Counted from the stretch's first letter, positions 25,101-33,954 are shown. The stretch is DNA of 44,180 bases from an uncultured Clostridia bacterium (GCA_944376825.1 CALWDY010000004.1:1-44180), one strand, 5' to 3'. Numbers and translations: made by a program. Notes: generated by a model from the sequence alone, not told the origin.

Positions 25101-28100
25101 TGTATCAGCAATTTGACTTTGCCAACCGTTATGCAAATAACTTGCCATTCCGGTTGTTCTTTTAATTGTTAATCCTTCAAAATCACTTGTAATTGAAGTG
25201 CAATTTCTTATATTATTGGTTTCAAGTGTATAGAAATCACTAAATGGCAACTCAATTGATGCTCCAACAGTTTGTGGTGTGTGTATTGTTGTAAGAGCTG
25301 AACAACCTTCAAACATTGCAGTAGAATCTGTAAGTTGGGCCATATTCCAGTTAGACATATTTATTTCTGCTAAATTTGAGCAATTCCAAAACATAAATTG
25401 TGTATCTTTTAAGTTTTGTGGTGCAAAGTTTATAAAATTAAATTCATATAAAGTATTGCAACCTTGAAACATGGATGAAGCATTTTGCAAATTTGAAAAA
25501 TCCATATAAGTGATTATATTTAAATCCAAACTTCTACAACCCATAAACATTCCCGACATATTTGTTACTTTATCAGTTACAAAATCGTCTCCCACCGACA
25601 CACTCCTCAAATTATAGCATTCCGTAAACATTGAGGACATGTTTGTTACTTTTCTTGTATTAATAAACAAGGATAATGCAGACAAAGAACTACATCTTGA
25701 AAACATAAGCGTCATGTTCGTTACATTTGATGTATCAAAAAACGAATAAAGTCCAAATGAACCAGGCTGACCAAAAGTTTCAACTTTTAATGATTGACAC
25801 CCCACAAACATTCCTTGCATATTTTGTGTTTTTGAAGAGTTCCAATTATTAAACATAATAGATGTAACATTTCCCAACTCCTCAAATAAATATGAACAAT
25901 CTTGTGGTGCATAAATTGTTACTGGTGAATAAATTTTTAGTGTTGTTCCACTAAGGTATGCATAAACACCAAAGCAACTCGTGTTGCCATCTGCCCAATA
26001 TGCACTGCTTGTTTCATCTGTTGCCCCAATTTGAATTGGTGTTCCAGTTAGACCTGTGTTATCGTTTGTAAATTCTATTGATGTGAGCGATGATACATTT
26101 GAAATTTGGTTTTTCCATCCGTTATGCAAATAGCTTGCATTTTCTCTCCAAATTGCATATAGGGTTATGTTTGCTGTTTCGTTATATATGTAACTTGTGC
26201 CCGCATTTTGATAGTTTCCTTCCCATGCTGACGCACTTGTACTCCATCCAACAAAAGTGTAACCGCTTCTTGTAAAGGTTTTGCTTGGTTTTGTTGTGAA
26301 AGATTTACCATAGTTTACAGTTTGTGTCGCATCTGCTTCACCACTTCCGTTTGATTTATAAGTTATTGTAAATTGTAATGATGCTATATATATTCTTTTG
26401 TTTGTTGTATCTAGTTTTGCAACATAATTTGTGTTTTCAATGCTAACCTTGTTTAAAATTTGTTGTGCATAAGCAGAATATACACTGTCACTAAACTGAA
26501 CCAGTGTTGGGTTGCCTTCATACGTTGATGTGCCTGATGCAACAACAATACTGTTTAATGAAACGCTAGAAGAATTGATGTTTATTACGCTATCACCATT
26601 AGTTGTAACATATATATCTCCAACAGTTGAATTATTCTTTAAATCAAGATTGTTATTTGTTAATGATAGATCTGTATTTATTGATTTTCCATAGAATGTT
26701 CCACCATTTATTTCAATTCCTAAAGACGTTCCATCAATTGTATAAAAATCACCAATTGGCTTATATGTTCCACCGTCAACAATAATTTTTGAGCCAAAAA
26801 CACTTATAATTCCGTTGTATGTAGAACTTTCATATGCCTTAACATTGTCATCACTTATATCAGTTCTTAATGTTAATGAACCTGTAGTAAATATTAAACA
26901 TGCAAATTTGTTTGCTGAAAATTCACCACCACTTATTGACGCATTTCCACCAAGAACAAGAACTGCTTCTTTTACATCATTATTAGAAATTCTACATTCC
27001 ATAAATCGTAAAGAATGGCTATCACTTCCCGACAAATACGCCAAAAAACCAACTTTATTTTCTCTAAATGTTGTTCCGCCAATTGTAACATGATTTGTAG
27101 CATATAACAATGCAGAATCTACATAAGTTTCACATATATTATTATCTAAATATGAATCTTTAATTCTAACGGTATCCTCACTATAAATTAAATGTGAATT
27201 TTCATGCAAAGTGTTTTGCGAAATACTAGAAGTAGAGATTACAATTCCACCTATTTCATTTGTTTCTGCAAGCATTGCTATAATAACAGCTGTCATCGAG
27301 TTCAATGTGTTATTTTCAATAGTCGTGTCTGTTAATGAATTTCTATAAACATTTAAAATTAAGCCTACACCTCCGTCGCCAGGTGAGTTCATCTCAAACT
27401 TTGTCATTGATACATTTTCAAAAAACAATGTGCCTATATTTACAAAAACGTTTGAAGAATATATTTGGTTATTTCCATCAAAAGTAATTTTTCTTGAAGA
27501 AGATGAACCAATTTTTACAACAACTGAACTTGGTGTTATTTGTGGCTGATTAATAAAATCAAGATTGTCACTCCCAATAACAAACATCGGTGCAGATGTG
27601 TTTGTATAGAAGATTGTTGTAGCCACATCAGCAGTTATTGATACATTTTTGTATATAAATTGAGTATTTTCAAGTGTAATTGAAGATGCAACAATTGTTA
27701 TTGTTTCTTGGTCTGCCACATTTAGTATAGCTTCTTCTAGGGTTTTATAATATGTTGAACCGATTCTTGCTTCAGCAGGAGACCATTGTGCTGTAAGAGT
27801 TACATTTCCATAACAATTTGCAGGAATATTTAATTGTGTATTTGAAATTAAATTTGGCAATATTGAAGAGTGTTGCCCTGTTCCCCAAGCAACAGTCCAT
27901 TTTTCAAACACAAAATTTGCTCTATTTGGAATTGGAATTGTAATTTTTTGCGCTGTAGATTTCATCGTATATGAAGGATTTGTTACAGCATTTCCACCAT
28001 TTTCGTCAATATCAATTATATAATTAGTTAATGTCCATTTTGCATAAAGTGTGGTTGGCTGTGCTATATCCCAATTTCTTTTACTTGCCATGCTTGCTGT

Positions 28101-31100
28101 GTAATATTGTGTGCCACCACCGTTAATTTGAGTGAAATACCCACCAAATGTGTAACCTGTTCTTGTTGGTGCTGTTGCCGTTGGCATTGCCCTACCATAG
28201 GTTGCAGTAACAGAGTCGGTTCCACCTGTTCCACTTTGTTTGTCAAGAGTTACTACAAAAGTATTTGCAGTAATTCTAAAGTTTGCAGTAACTGTTGTAT
28301 ATTTTGTTATTGTCCCACTTAAAGGACTCCAATTGCTAAACGAATGAGTGAACCCTGTTGGATTTGCCTTTGGTGTTGCTGTTGACTTTTCGGTTTTTGA
28401 TTGACGAGTAAGTGTTAGCACATTTGCACTTGTGGTAAAAGTTGAACCACTTATAACATTTATTGTTGCAGGACTTACTGTTCCGTAATTTGAATTGTTA
28501 CTATTTATTGTTAATGTGTATACATTTACTGATGTGGATTTGTTGTCACTTGGTGTTGTATAGTTTGTTGAATCGCTATTAATTGCTCTTACATAAATTG
28601 TTCTTGTGCCTGTTGCCTCAATTATTGTGCTTAAATAATCAATTCCACTTGTTGCACTTGTCCAAGTTGTTCCGTTTATGCTTATTTCATAACCAGTTGC
28701 ATTTGTTGCGCCACTCCAAGTTACAACACCATCTTTATCAACGCTTATAGTTGTTGGTGCTGTTACTGCTCCTTTGCTTATAGTAAACCTTACAGCTGGT
28801 GTTGTTGCACCGTTATAGTTTGTTGTTGCTGATACAACTGCATAAATATAGTATGTTCCAACGTTTAAATATGTACTGCTTGTAACACTAGTCCATGCAG
28901 TTCCACCACTATTTGAATTTGTTGTATTATAATAATATGTTACGCTACCATTTCCAGTGTTTCCATTTATTGATGGCTCTGATTTTGTTCCACCATATGT
29001 GTATCCCGACATTGAAACCGTAGGGGCTATGTCTGCCTTATCGATTGTAAGTGTAAAAGTTGCACTTGCAGAAGTATAATTTTGCGTTGCAGCACAAGTT
29101 ACCGTTACTTTGATAACTGTTCCTGCATTAATTGTGCTTAAATTTGAAATTGTAACTGTTGTTCCAACAACAGAAACCGTTGCAGTTGCATTATTGTCGG
29201 TTGCCGACAATGCGCCACCATGACTTGATGCCACACTAAATGCTTTTGTTGCCGTTTTGTAAACAACGCTTGATGATGTTGGATCTAATGTTATATATCC
29301 TGTTGCTTGTATTACAGTTAATGTTCCGTTTATGTATGTAATAGCATAGTTGTTTGTTACATTGGTTGTGCCACTCATAACAACTGCTCCACTTGGAACA
29401 TTATCTACGCTTCCAACATTTGTTATGGTTCCAGTAATTGTACACGAAGATATTGTGTGTCCAGACAAAAGTCCCGAAGATGTAAATGTGTTTTTAGTTA
29501 ACGGTGTTCCATTATAAACTTTGCTTGCACTATCCGCTGTTATTGTTAATGCCTTTTTATCCACGTTAACAGTAATAGTTTCTGTTGTTGCAGACAAGCC
29601 ATTATATGTGCTTGTTGCTTTTACTTTTACCGTGTATGAGCCAACGCTTGCACCGGCATTGAATATTAAAGTTACAGAAGATGTTGTTGCTGATGAATTT
29701 GAAAGTGCAAAATAACTGCCTGTAGCGCCAACAAGTGAATATATCCACCTTCCACCACCACCACTTGCTGTTATGGTTGCAATATCTGTTGTTTGATAAC
29801 CATATGTTAAGGTTGCAGTTGTTTTTGAAGGAGAAACTGAAACACCAAGTGAATTCCACCTTGCATAAAGGGTTTTTGCTGTTGTTGGTGTGTATGATTG
29901 TCCACCATCGCCAATTTTTGTTCCACCAGTTGCAGAATCATACCATCCAGCAAAAGTGTATCCTGTTCTTGTTGGAGTTGGCAAAGTTACACTACCCAAT
30001 GTCCAATTTGCATAAAGCGTAACAGTTAAGTTGTTTATATATGTTAAATTTTTAACAATTTGTTGATTTTCATAAACTTTTGCACCACCAGCAGTTGTTG
30101 CCCAACCATTGAATGTTGCAGTAGCGGTTGCGGTTGAATTTGTTGAACCACTATAATTATAGTTATATGTAACCAAATAACTTCTTGTATATCCATTTGC
30201 TGTTAGTTGTTTTTCAACATCATATGTGTGTGTTGAATTTGCTGTTGTTCCGGCTGTATGGCCATTTCCGTTATATGTTACAGTATATGTGTTTGCTGTC
30301 CACATAGCATAAAGTGTGGTTGGCTGTGCTATATCCCAATTTCTTTTACTTGCCATGCTTGCTGTGTAATATTGTGTGCCACCACCGTTAATTTGAGTGA
30401 AATACCCACCAAATGTGTACCCTGTTCTTGTTGGTGCCGAAGCTGTTGGCATTGCACTGCCAAAGATTGCAGTAACAGAGTCGGTTCCACCTGTTCCCTT
30501 TTGTTTGTCAAAAGTTATTTTGTATTCATTAGCAGTTGCACTTGCCGTTAGGGTCACCGCCCCTGCTGGCATATTAAATGTATAACTTGCATTATTGCTG
30601 TTTGGCAATAGTGTTGCATTGCTTGATGTCCACAAACTGAATGTATATCCAGCACTTACTGTTGCAGTTGCCGTTATATTTTGAGCATAATCATATGTGC
30701 CATTCCCCGATACCGATGAGATACCTGTTGAATTTTTTAATGTTAATATATAACTATCCCTAGTATAATAGTAATTTACTACTGTTGAACCATCTGCATT
30801 AATTATCACTGTTTTTGCAGTTGGTGCTGTAAATCCCGTATAAGATTTTACACTTGGCGTAACACTTGCACCAGTTGTGCCGGTTAAAGGTTCCGTGTCT
30901 GCCAAATCCCAATGAGATGCGGTGCTTTCGCTTGGGGAACTAATGCCAATTTTTTCTTGATAGTGGTTTACTGTGTAAGGCGTTCCGGTGTTAGCATTCC
31001 ACCTTGCGTAATAAGTTTTATTTCCAGTTGTTGATCCTGCTGGTATAGTTGTTACAACCGATCCACTAAATGATGCATTTTCATACCAACCAGCAAAAGT

Positions 31101-32090
31101 ATAACCAACTCTCTCTATATTTGCAGATGTTGGAAGGGTTATTGTTGCACTTTCTATTGTGTATTTTGTTGTAGGGGTAAAACTTGCTTTCCAAGCACCA
31201 TCATTTAAAATGTATGATATTGTGTACTCAACAACACTCCAGTTTGCAGTAAGAGTTATGTTTCCATAACAATCTGTTGGAATAGAAAGTGATGTTGAAG
31301 TTCCGCTTATAGTTGGTTTTAACGAATCGATTGCATGGTTTGAAGAATCAGTCCAACTAACTGTCCAACCAACAAATGTATATCCATTTCTAGTTGGGTT
31401 TGGAATTGTTTTTGATTGTTCTGATCCAACTGTGTATGTATTGTCATAAGCCCCTATGTTTCCACCATTTGGCTCGATGGTGATTGTATAAGAAAGGGCG
31501 TTCCATCTTGCGTAAAGAGTTGTGTTGTCTGCAACTTTATATACAGTTTCGCTTGTGTATTTAGTCCCCCCAATTGTATTATCATACCACGCATCAAAAG
31601 TGTAACCACCCCTTGTTGGAGTTGGAAGCGGTCCAACTTGTTGGTCGTATGTAACTTGAATAGACTCAGGCGAAACACTTCCGCCATTTGCATTAAATGT
31701 CAAATTGTAATTATTTGCAGTCCATTTTGCATAAAAGGTTTGCGTGCCTCTTGTTTTTGCAGGAATTGATGTAACTGTGGTCGCAAGAGATTTATCACTG
31801 CACCAAGAATCAAAAGTATATCCTGTTTTAGACGCATACGTGTTTCCATCCGGCAAAACAAATGCAACTGTATCGGAATATGTATAACTGGTTAAAGTTT
31901 CTCCTTTTGCCTCACCGCCATTAAGTTCTAAAACAAGCGGATAGGAATCTTGTCCAAATTGAATTCCACCACTTGTTCCAAAATTAAGAGTTGATAAAGC
32001 ATAAACACCCGTTACAGTAGCGAGCGCAATTGTTACCATAGATATAAAAACCATTAATGCTGTTTGAAATTTTTTTGACATATTTGACAT
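22167..32090 (-). CDS. Giant repeat-built surface protein ending in a Hint (Hedgehog/intein) domain
   Basis: The protein is about 3,307 residues. An N-terminal export helix (~6-32) is followed by tandem InlB-type/Listeria-Bacteroides repeats (GYTF.GW ... LYA.W) to ~745. Next come MBG- and Ig-like Thr/Ser-rich units (~745-1350, e.g. KALTITADSASKVYNGTPL), another InlB-like unit, a beta-helix-like region (~1440-1900) and one more InlB repeat. Three BspA/DUF285 blocks follow (~1985-2820, repeated FDTSKVTNMSYMF), then a second beta-helix-like part and a C-terminal Hint domain from Cys 3088 (GCFTSDTYVTIWD; SDGSKLKVVQDHAVF; YHMNIYTSGILTS) with a ~60-residue tail. There is no LPXTG. ATG 32090 has AGAGG 7 nt upstream and is preferred to the first ATG, 32156. 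Adhesion or host/cell contact is likely; Hint self-processing is inferred. Confidence 0.85.
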   Translation of the reverse strand: MSNMSKKFQTALMVFISMVTIALATVTGVYALSTLNFGTSGGIQFGQDSYPLVLELNGGEAKGETLTSYTYSDTVAFVLPDGNTYASKTGYTFDSWCSDKSLATTVTSIPAKTRGTQTFYAKWTANNYNLTFNANGGSVSPESIQVTYDQQVGPLPTPTRGGYTFDAWYDNTIGGTKYTSETVYKVADNTTLYARWNALSYTITIEPNGGNIGAYDNTYTVGSEQSKTIPNPTRNGYTFVGWTVSWTDSSNHAIDSLKPTISGTSTSLSIPTDCYGNITLTANWSVVEYTISYILNDGAWKASFTPTTKYTIESATITLPTSANIERVGYTFAGWYENASFSGSVVTTIPAGSTTGNKTYYARWNANTGTPYTVNHYQEKIGISSPSESTASHWDLADTEPLTGTTGASVTPSVKSYTGFTAPTAKTVIINADGSTVVNYYYTRDSYILTLKNSTGISSVSGNGTYDYAQNITATATVSAGYTFSLWTSSNATLLPNSNNASYTFNMPAGAVTLTASATANEYKITFDKQKGTGGTDSVTAIFGSAMPTASAPTRTGYTFGGYFTQINGGGTQYYTASMASKRNWDIAQPTTLYAMWTANTYTVTYNGNGHTAGTTANSTHTYDVEKQLTANGYTRSYLVTYNYNYSGSTNSTATATATFNGWATTAGGAKVYENQQIVKNLTYINNLTVTLYANWTLGSVTLPTPTRTGYTFAGWYDSATGGTKIGDGGQSYTPTTAKTLYARWNSLGVSVSPSKTTATLTYGYQTTDIATITASGGGGRWIYSLVGATGSYFALSNSSATTSSVTLIFNAGASVGSYTVKVKATSTYNGLSATTETITVNVDKKALTITADSASKVYNGTPLTKNTFTSSGLLSGHTISSCTITGTITNVGSVDNVPSGAVVMSGTTNVTNNYAITYINGTLTVIQATGYITLDPTSSSVVYKTATKAFSVASSHGGALSATDNNATATVSVVGTTVTISNLSTINAGTVIKVTVTCAATQNYTSASATFTLTIDKADIAPTVSMSGYTYGGTKSEPSINGNTGNGSVTYYYNTTNSNSGGTAWTSVTSSTYLNVGTYYIYAVVSATTNYNGATTPAVRFTISKGAVTAPTTISVDKDGVVTWSGATNATGYEISINGTTWTSATSGIDYLSTIIEATGTRTIYVRAINSDSTNYTTPSDNKSTSVNVYTLTINSNNSNYGTVSPATINVISGSTFTTSANVLTLTRQSKTEKSTATPKANPTGFTHSFSNWSPLSGTITKYTTVTANFRITANTFVVTLDKQSGTGGTDSVTATYGRAMPTATAPTRTGYTFGGYFTQINGGGTQYYTASMASKRNWDIAQPTTLYAKWTLTNYIIDIDENGGNAVTNPSYTMKSTAQKITIPIPNRANFVFEKWTVAWGTGQHSSILPNLISNTQLNIPANCYGNVTLTAQWSPAEARIGSTYYKTLEEAILNVADQETITIVASSITLENTQFIYKNVSITADVATTIFYTNTSAPMFVIGSDNLDFINQPQITPSSVVVKIGSSSSRKITFDGNNQIYSSNVFVNIGTLFFENVSMTKFEMNSPGDGGVGLILNVYRNSLTDTTIENNTLNSMTAVIIAMLAETNEIGGIVISTSSISQNTLHENSHLIYSEDTVRIKDSYLDNNICETYVDSALLYATNHVTIGGTTFRENKVGFLAYLSGSDSHSLRFMECRISNNDVKEAVLVLGGNASISGGEFSANKFACLIFTTGSLTLRTDISDDNVKAYESSTYNGIISVFGSKIIVDGGTYKPIGDFYTIDGTSLGIEINGGTFYGKSINTDLSLTNNNLDLKNNSTVGDIYVTTNGDSVININSSSVSLNSIVVASGTSTYEGNPTLVQFSDSVYSAYAQQILNKVSIENTNYVAKLDTTNKRIYIASLQFTITYKSNGSGEADATQTVNYGKSFTTKPSKTFTRSGYTFVGWSTSASAWEGNYQNAGTSYIYNETANITLYAIWRENASYLHNGWKNQISNVSSLTSIEFTNDNTGLTGTPIQIGATDETSSAYWADGNTSCFGVYAYLSGTTLKIYSPVTIYAPQDCSYLFEELGNVTSIMFNNWNSSKTQNMQGMFVGCQSLKVETFGQPGSFGLYSFFDTSNVTNMTLMFSRCSSLSALSLFINTRKVTNMSSMFTECYNLRSVSVGDDFVTDKVTNMSGMFMGCRSLDLNIITYMDFSNLQNASSMFQGCNTLYEFNFINFAPQNLKDTQFMFWNCSNLAEINMSNWNMAQLTDSTAMFEGCSALTTIHTPQTVGASIELPFSDFYTLETNNIRNCTSITSDFEGLTIKRTTGMASYLHNGWQSQIADTLSLTSIEFTNDNTGLSGTPIQIGATDETSSANWTEANTNCFGVYAYLNGTTLKVYSPVTIYAPQDSSGLFANLDVYSITFDNFDTSKVTNMSYMFYECMVLETLNLNKFNTSKVTNMSYMFWQCRSLLQLEISSFNTSSVLNMQQMFYGCNCLNDINLSNFDTSKVTNMESMFVACSNLTTLNLLSFYINSGVTTTSMLYGCASLTTIHTPQTVGTSIALPFSDFYTIENPPRACPSITSYFESLTIKRANGMASYLSKNWKTKIPNATSLTSIEFTSTKPTTGTLYQIGATDEFSTTDWSTSYTSCFGVYAYLSGTTLKIYSPATIYAPQDSSYLISAIQPSGHLTKLTNITLRNFDTSKVTDMNFMFGNCTSLTQLDLSNFYMSEVTSVACMFQNCNSLISLNLSNFDTSSVKNMVSMFGYCSSLTILNLSNFDTSSVARMNSMFYNCSALTELNLSGFTIKSGATTTDMFTGCNALKVIHAPKTVVTSISLPTTFYKSTSTSSTPHSAISSSNQNSILVRTGYYARIGDTYYTSLTSAITSATTGATIELLRTTTISAAITISKNFTIKPLGNVGIQGTVRTYLFNIISTAKLTLTTDNNFTLTINNKSTTSTSSTIYIVGQFQGKLNISGNVTISSRGGYAIWLPYGNRLTLSGSPAITGKGGTTKDVGIYVANSDFTESSAIILAGDLTPQDVLNIEFMDTIAGGGIIINGSSSATMDVDMVNAKSVGFNTYYVGEYGVYIWYVDKENNYSGCFTSDTYVTIWDEKKKKLRRKKAKKLTYKDKLLVWNFDKGCFEFVNALWIQKEKVADKYTLIKFSDGSKLKVVQDHAVFNYDKQMFCPICSNQAWGCPIGTRVVRDDGKIVTIVSKKVINKKVEYTNIFSKYHMNIYTSGILTSTAFNNMYKIENMKYVKDVEKKCYNRSLLDGISKEWIEGMRLEEFPDNILIEGIKHFANCKTFKDYIDMKIEEQKFD
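28042..28252. repeat. Intragenic direct repeat, copy A
   Basis: This encodes an InlB-type unit (TGGTDSVTA ... GYTFGGYFTQINGGGTQYYT). The first ~120 nt are essentially identical to 30307 onward, exactly 2,265 nt (755 codons) away, and the rest is only slightly diverged. The arrangement fits recent duplication or gene conversion. Confidence 0.85.
30307..30517. repeat. Intragenic direct repeat, copy B
   Basis: This is the second copy of the InlB-type unit. Recombination with copy A would remove or add 755 codons in frame, a simple route to length variation of the surface protein. Confidence 0.85.
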
Positions 32091-32169
32091 ATTTTTACCT
32101 CTTAAAAGTTGCAAGAAATTGTGTGTGCGCGCACGGCGTGTGAAAACCATGCACAAATCTTACAATCAC

Positions 32170-32199
32170 ATTATAAAAAATTCAATTCGACAATGTCAA
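32170..32199 (-). promoter_or_regulatory. Strong promoter of the giant surface-protein gene
   Basis: On the minus strand TTGACA (32199-32194), an 18-nt spacer and TATAAT (32175-32170) are both perfect consensus boxes. The leader of about 70 nt contains an alternating purine-pyrimidine GC tract near 32120-32135 and the AGAGG site. Confidence 0.8.
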
Positions 32200-32241
32200 G
32201 CATAAAGTGCGTGAATTTTACATTATTATTATTTATATAAT

Positions 32242-32276
32242 AAAAAAAAATATTAGCACATACAAGCACGTGCTAA
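32242..32276 (-). terminator. Terminator of the ArsR-family gene
   Basis: On the minus strand TTAGCAC and GTGCTAA form a 7-bp stem with a 10-nt loop, followed by TATTTTTTTTT. It lies about 100 nt past the regulator stop. The rest of the gap up to 32374 shows nothing I can identify. Confidence 0.65.
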
Positions 32277-32374
32277 ATAAAGTTAAAAAATTCATTTCAA
32301 ACTAATCTAGAGAAAAACCAAACGAGAATATTGTAAAGCATAATAAATTGAAAAAAATTTTGACATAGAAAAGT

Positions 32375-32740
32375 TTATTTACTGCCAACTTTTAAATTCT
32401 CAACTGCCAATTCAAAAATTTTTTTAACATATTCATTTGAAAAAGAATAAAAAATTTCTTTTCCCCTTTTTTGGCAAGATAAAAAACCCGCATTTTTTAA
32501 AACTTTTAATTGGTGTGAGATTGCACTTTTTGTCATATCCAAAATTGAAGCTATATCACTTACACAAACTTCATTATCATCCAAAATACTTAAAATTCCA
32601 ATTCTTGTGTTATCGCTAAGCAATTGAAAAAAATTACTCAAATCAATCAACAATTTGTTTTGTGAAAAACCCTTTTTGTATATTTTAACAACATCTTCAT
32701 GCAATACATTACAATCACACTTAACAACACTTTTTCCCAT
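32375..32740 (-). CDS. ArsR/SmtB-family metal-sensing repressor (CadC-like)
   Basis: The 121-residue winged-helix repressor has an N-terminal CDC (C8, C10), as in CadC-type sensors. The helix-turn-helix is VCVSDIASILDMTKSAISHQLKVLKNAGF (~58-86) and the wing is KRGKEIFYSF. CadC uses Cys in an ELCVCD motif; here it reads NEVCVSD, so C59 is kept and the second Cys is Ser 61, which may alter metal choice. AAGGAG lies 5 nt before the ATG. A perfect inverted repeat upstream (32769-32784) is a likely operator. No metal transporter lies next to it, so its target may be itself, the divergent DUF378 gene or a distant gene. Confidence 0.85.
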   Translation of the reverse strand: MGKSVVKCDCNVLHEDVVKIYKKGFSQNKLLIDLSNFFQLLSDNTRIGILSILDDNEVCVSDIASILDMTKSAISHQLKVLKNAGFLSCQKRGKEIFYSFSNEYVKKIFELAVENLKVGSK

Positions 32741-32768
32741 ATTTACTCCTTATCATTTATTACAAAAG

Positions 32769-32784
32769 TTGAACATTTGTTCAA
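32769..32784. promoter_or_regulatory. Probable ArsR-family operator
   Basis: TTGAACA-TT-TGTTCAA is a perfect inverted repeat close to the AACA..TGTT core of known SmtB/ArsR operators. It lies 29 nt upstream of the regulator's ATG, where binding would block its own promoter. Confidence 0.65.
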
Positions 32785-32903
32785 TCGTTTGCAACATATT
32801 AATATTTTTTTTTAATTTTGTCAACAAAAAAGTATAATTATTTTTTTTATCAACATAATAAAAATGATTTTTAAAATCAACAAATTATAAAAGGAGAAAA
32901 AAA

Positions 32904-33119
32904 ATGATTGTTGTAAATTACATTGCATTTATACTTTTAGCAGTTGGCGGATTAAACTGGGGTCTAATTGGAATTTTTAATTACAATTTAGTTTCTGCAA
33001 TTTTTGGTGAAGAACCAAAAATTTGGAGTTCTATCGTTTATATCCTTGTATTTTTATCAATGCTTTGGTTGTTATTCTCAATAATCTACTCTGGTGGAGT
33101 TTTGAGCTTTAGAGCATAG
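32904..33119 (+). CDS. DUF378 family small membrane protein
   Basis: The 71-residue protein has two membrane helices and the family signature AVGGLNWGLIGIFNYNLVSAIFG. The role of DUF378 is unknown. AAGGAG lies 9 nt before the ATG. A TATAAT box (32833-32838) gives a ~60-nt leader. It is divergent from the ArsR-family gene and so may be under its control (inference). Confidence 0.85.
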   Translation: MIVVNYIAFILLAVGGLNWGLIGIFNYNLVSAIFGEEPKIWSSIVYILVFLSMLWLLFSIIYSGGVLSFRA

Positions 33120-33120
33120 T

Positions 33121-33146
33121 AAAAATGAGGTGTACACCTCATTTTT
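33121..33146. terminator. Terminator after DUF378 gene
   Basis: AAAAATGAGGTGT and ACACCTCATTTTT form a 13-bp perfect palindrome just past the stop codon. Confidence 0.9.
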
Positions 33147-33297
33147 ATTGTTTATTTTTTTTATTAGTTTATATAATTGCAAAAATACAATTGAAAAACA
33201 ATTCAATTATATAAATTTTATACATTACAACCATTAAATGATTACAATTTAAAAACTCTATCTATATTTTTCTTTATTTTGTACAGCATATACATAT

Positions 33298-33855
33298 ATG
33301 ACATTTAAAAAGATTTCATTATATTTAAGTGCATTTGTGCCACTATATTTTTTGGTTATGATAAAAATTGTTATTGATATAATCAATGACAATCTATCTT
33401 TTAATGTTTTAAACTCATTTTCGCTTTTGCTTTTACTAGTTTTAATAATTTTAGGAATATTTGGGGCAATAAAATCAATTAAACACGACAACACAAAATC
33501 AACAAAAATAAAAATTATAAACAAAAATTGCATAACTGAACAATATTTTTTGGGTTATTTTTCACTTTTTGTGTTGTTTGCTTTAAGTTTTGAACTTGAA
33601 AGAGTTAGTATGTTTGTGGTTTTTTCTTGCGTAATAATTTTAATTGGCATTGTTTATATAAAAAACGATTTGTTTTACATTAACCCGCTTTTGAACATCT
33701 TAGGTTATAATTTTTATGACATTACATTTATTAATTTAGAAAACAACAAAGGCGAACAAACTGCAAAATTTTTTTATAAAGGCACATTGGATTTATCTTT
33801 AAGTAATACTTATTACGCAAAATTAAGTCATGAAAATTTTAGTATGATAGAATAA
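33298..33855 (+). CDS. Four-helix membrane protein with YINPLLNILGYNFYDI motif
   Basis: The 185-residue protein has about four membrane helices (~7-27, 41-61, 85-100, 105-124) and a cytoplasmic C-terminal domain starting with NDLFYINPLLNILGYNFYDI. The NPxLxxxGYxxY pattern after the last helix is a family hallmark that I associate, from memory only, with KwaA-like (Kiwa) small membrane proteins. No KwaB-like partner is present, so this is a weak suggestion. No ribosome site is seen; a TATACA box lies 3 nt before the ATG. Confidence 0.55.
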   Translation: MTFKKISLYLSAFVPLYFLVMIKIVIDIINDNLSFNVLNSFSLLLLLVLIILGIFGAIKSIKHDNTKSTKIKIINKNCITEQYFLGYFSLFVLFALSFELERVSMFVVFSCVIILIGIVYIKNDLFYINPLLNILGYNFYDITFINLENNKGEQTAKFFYKGTLDLSLSNTYYAKLSHENFSMIE

Positions 33856-33954
33856 AATAAAAAATTTAAAAAAAGTGTGATAAAAAATTGCAAAAATTTA
33901 AAATAATTTGTTATACTTGTTTGGTAAAATTTATACTAATAAAAGGAAAAATTT

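Noticed and set aside
26090-30585. Several plus-strand open frames of 60-100 codons inside the giant gene
   Set aside because: They are antisense shadows of a repetitive Thr/Ser-rich coding sequence, low in complexity and without ribosome sites.
20612-32090. Diversity-generating retroelement linking the RT with the giant surface gene
   Set aside because: The RT lacks the DGR-type motif B ([LIV]GxxxSQ), and I find no template/variable repeat pair with adenine-specific differences near the end of the adhesin gene.
22167-32090. Sortase-anchored or toxin-tipped polymorphic toxin
   Set aside because: No LPXTG plus hydrophobic tail, and the ~60 residues after the Hint core resemble no toxin I recognise. 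No immunity-like gene follows; the next gene downstream is the convergent RT.
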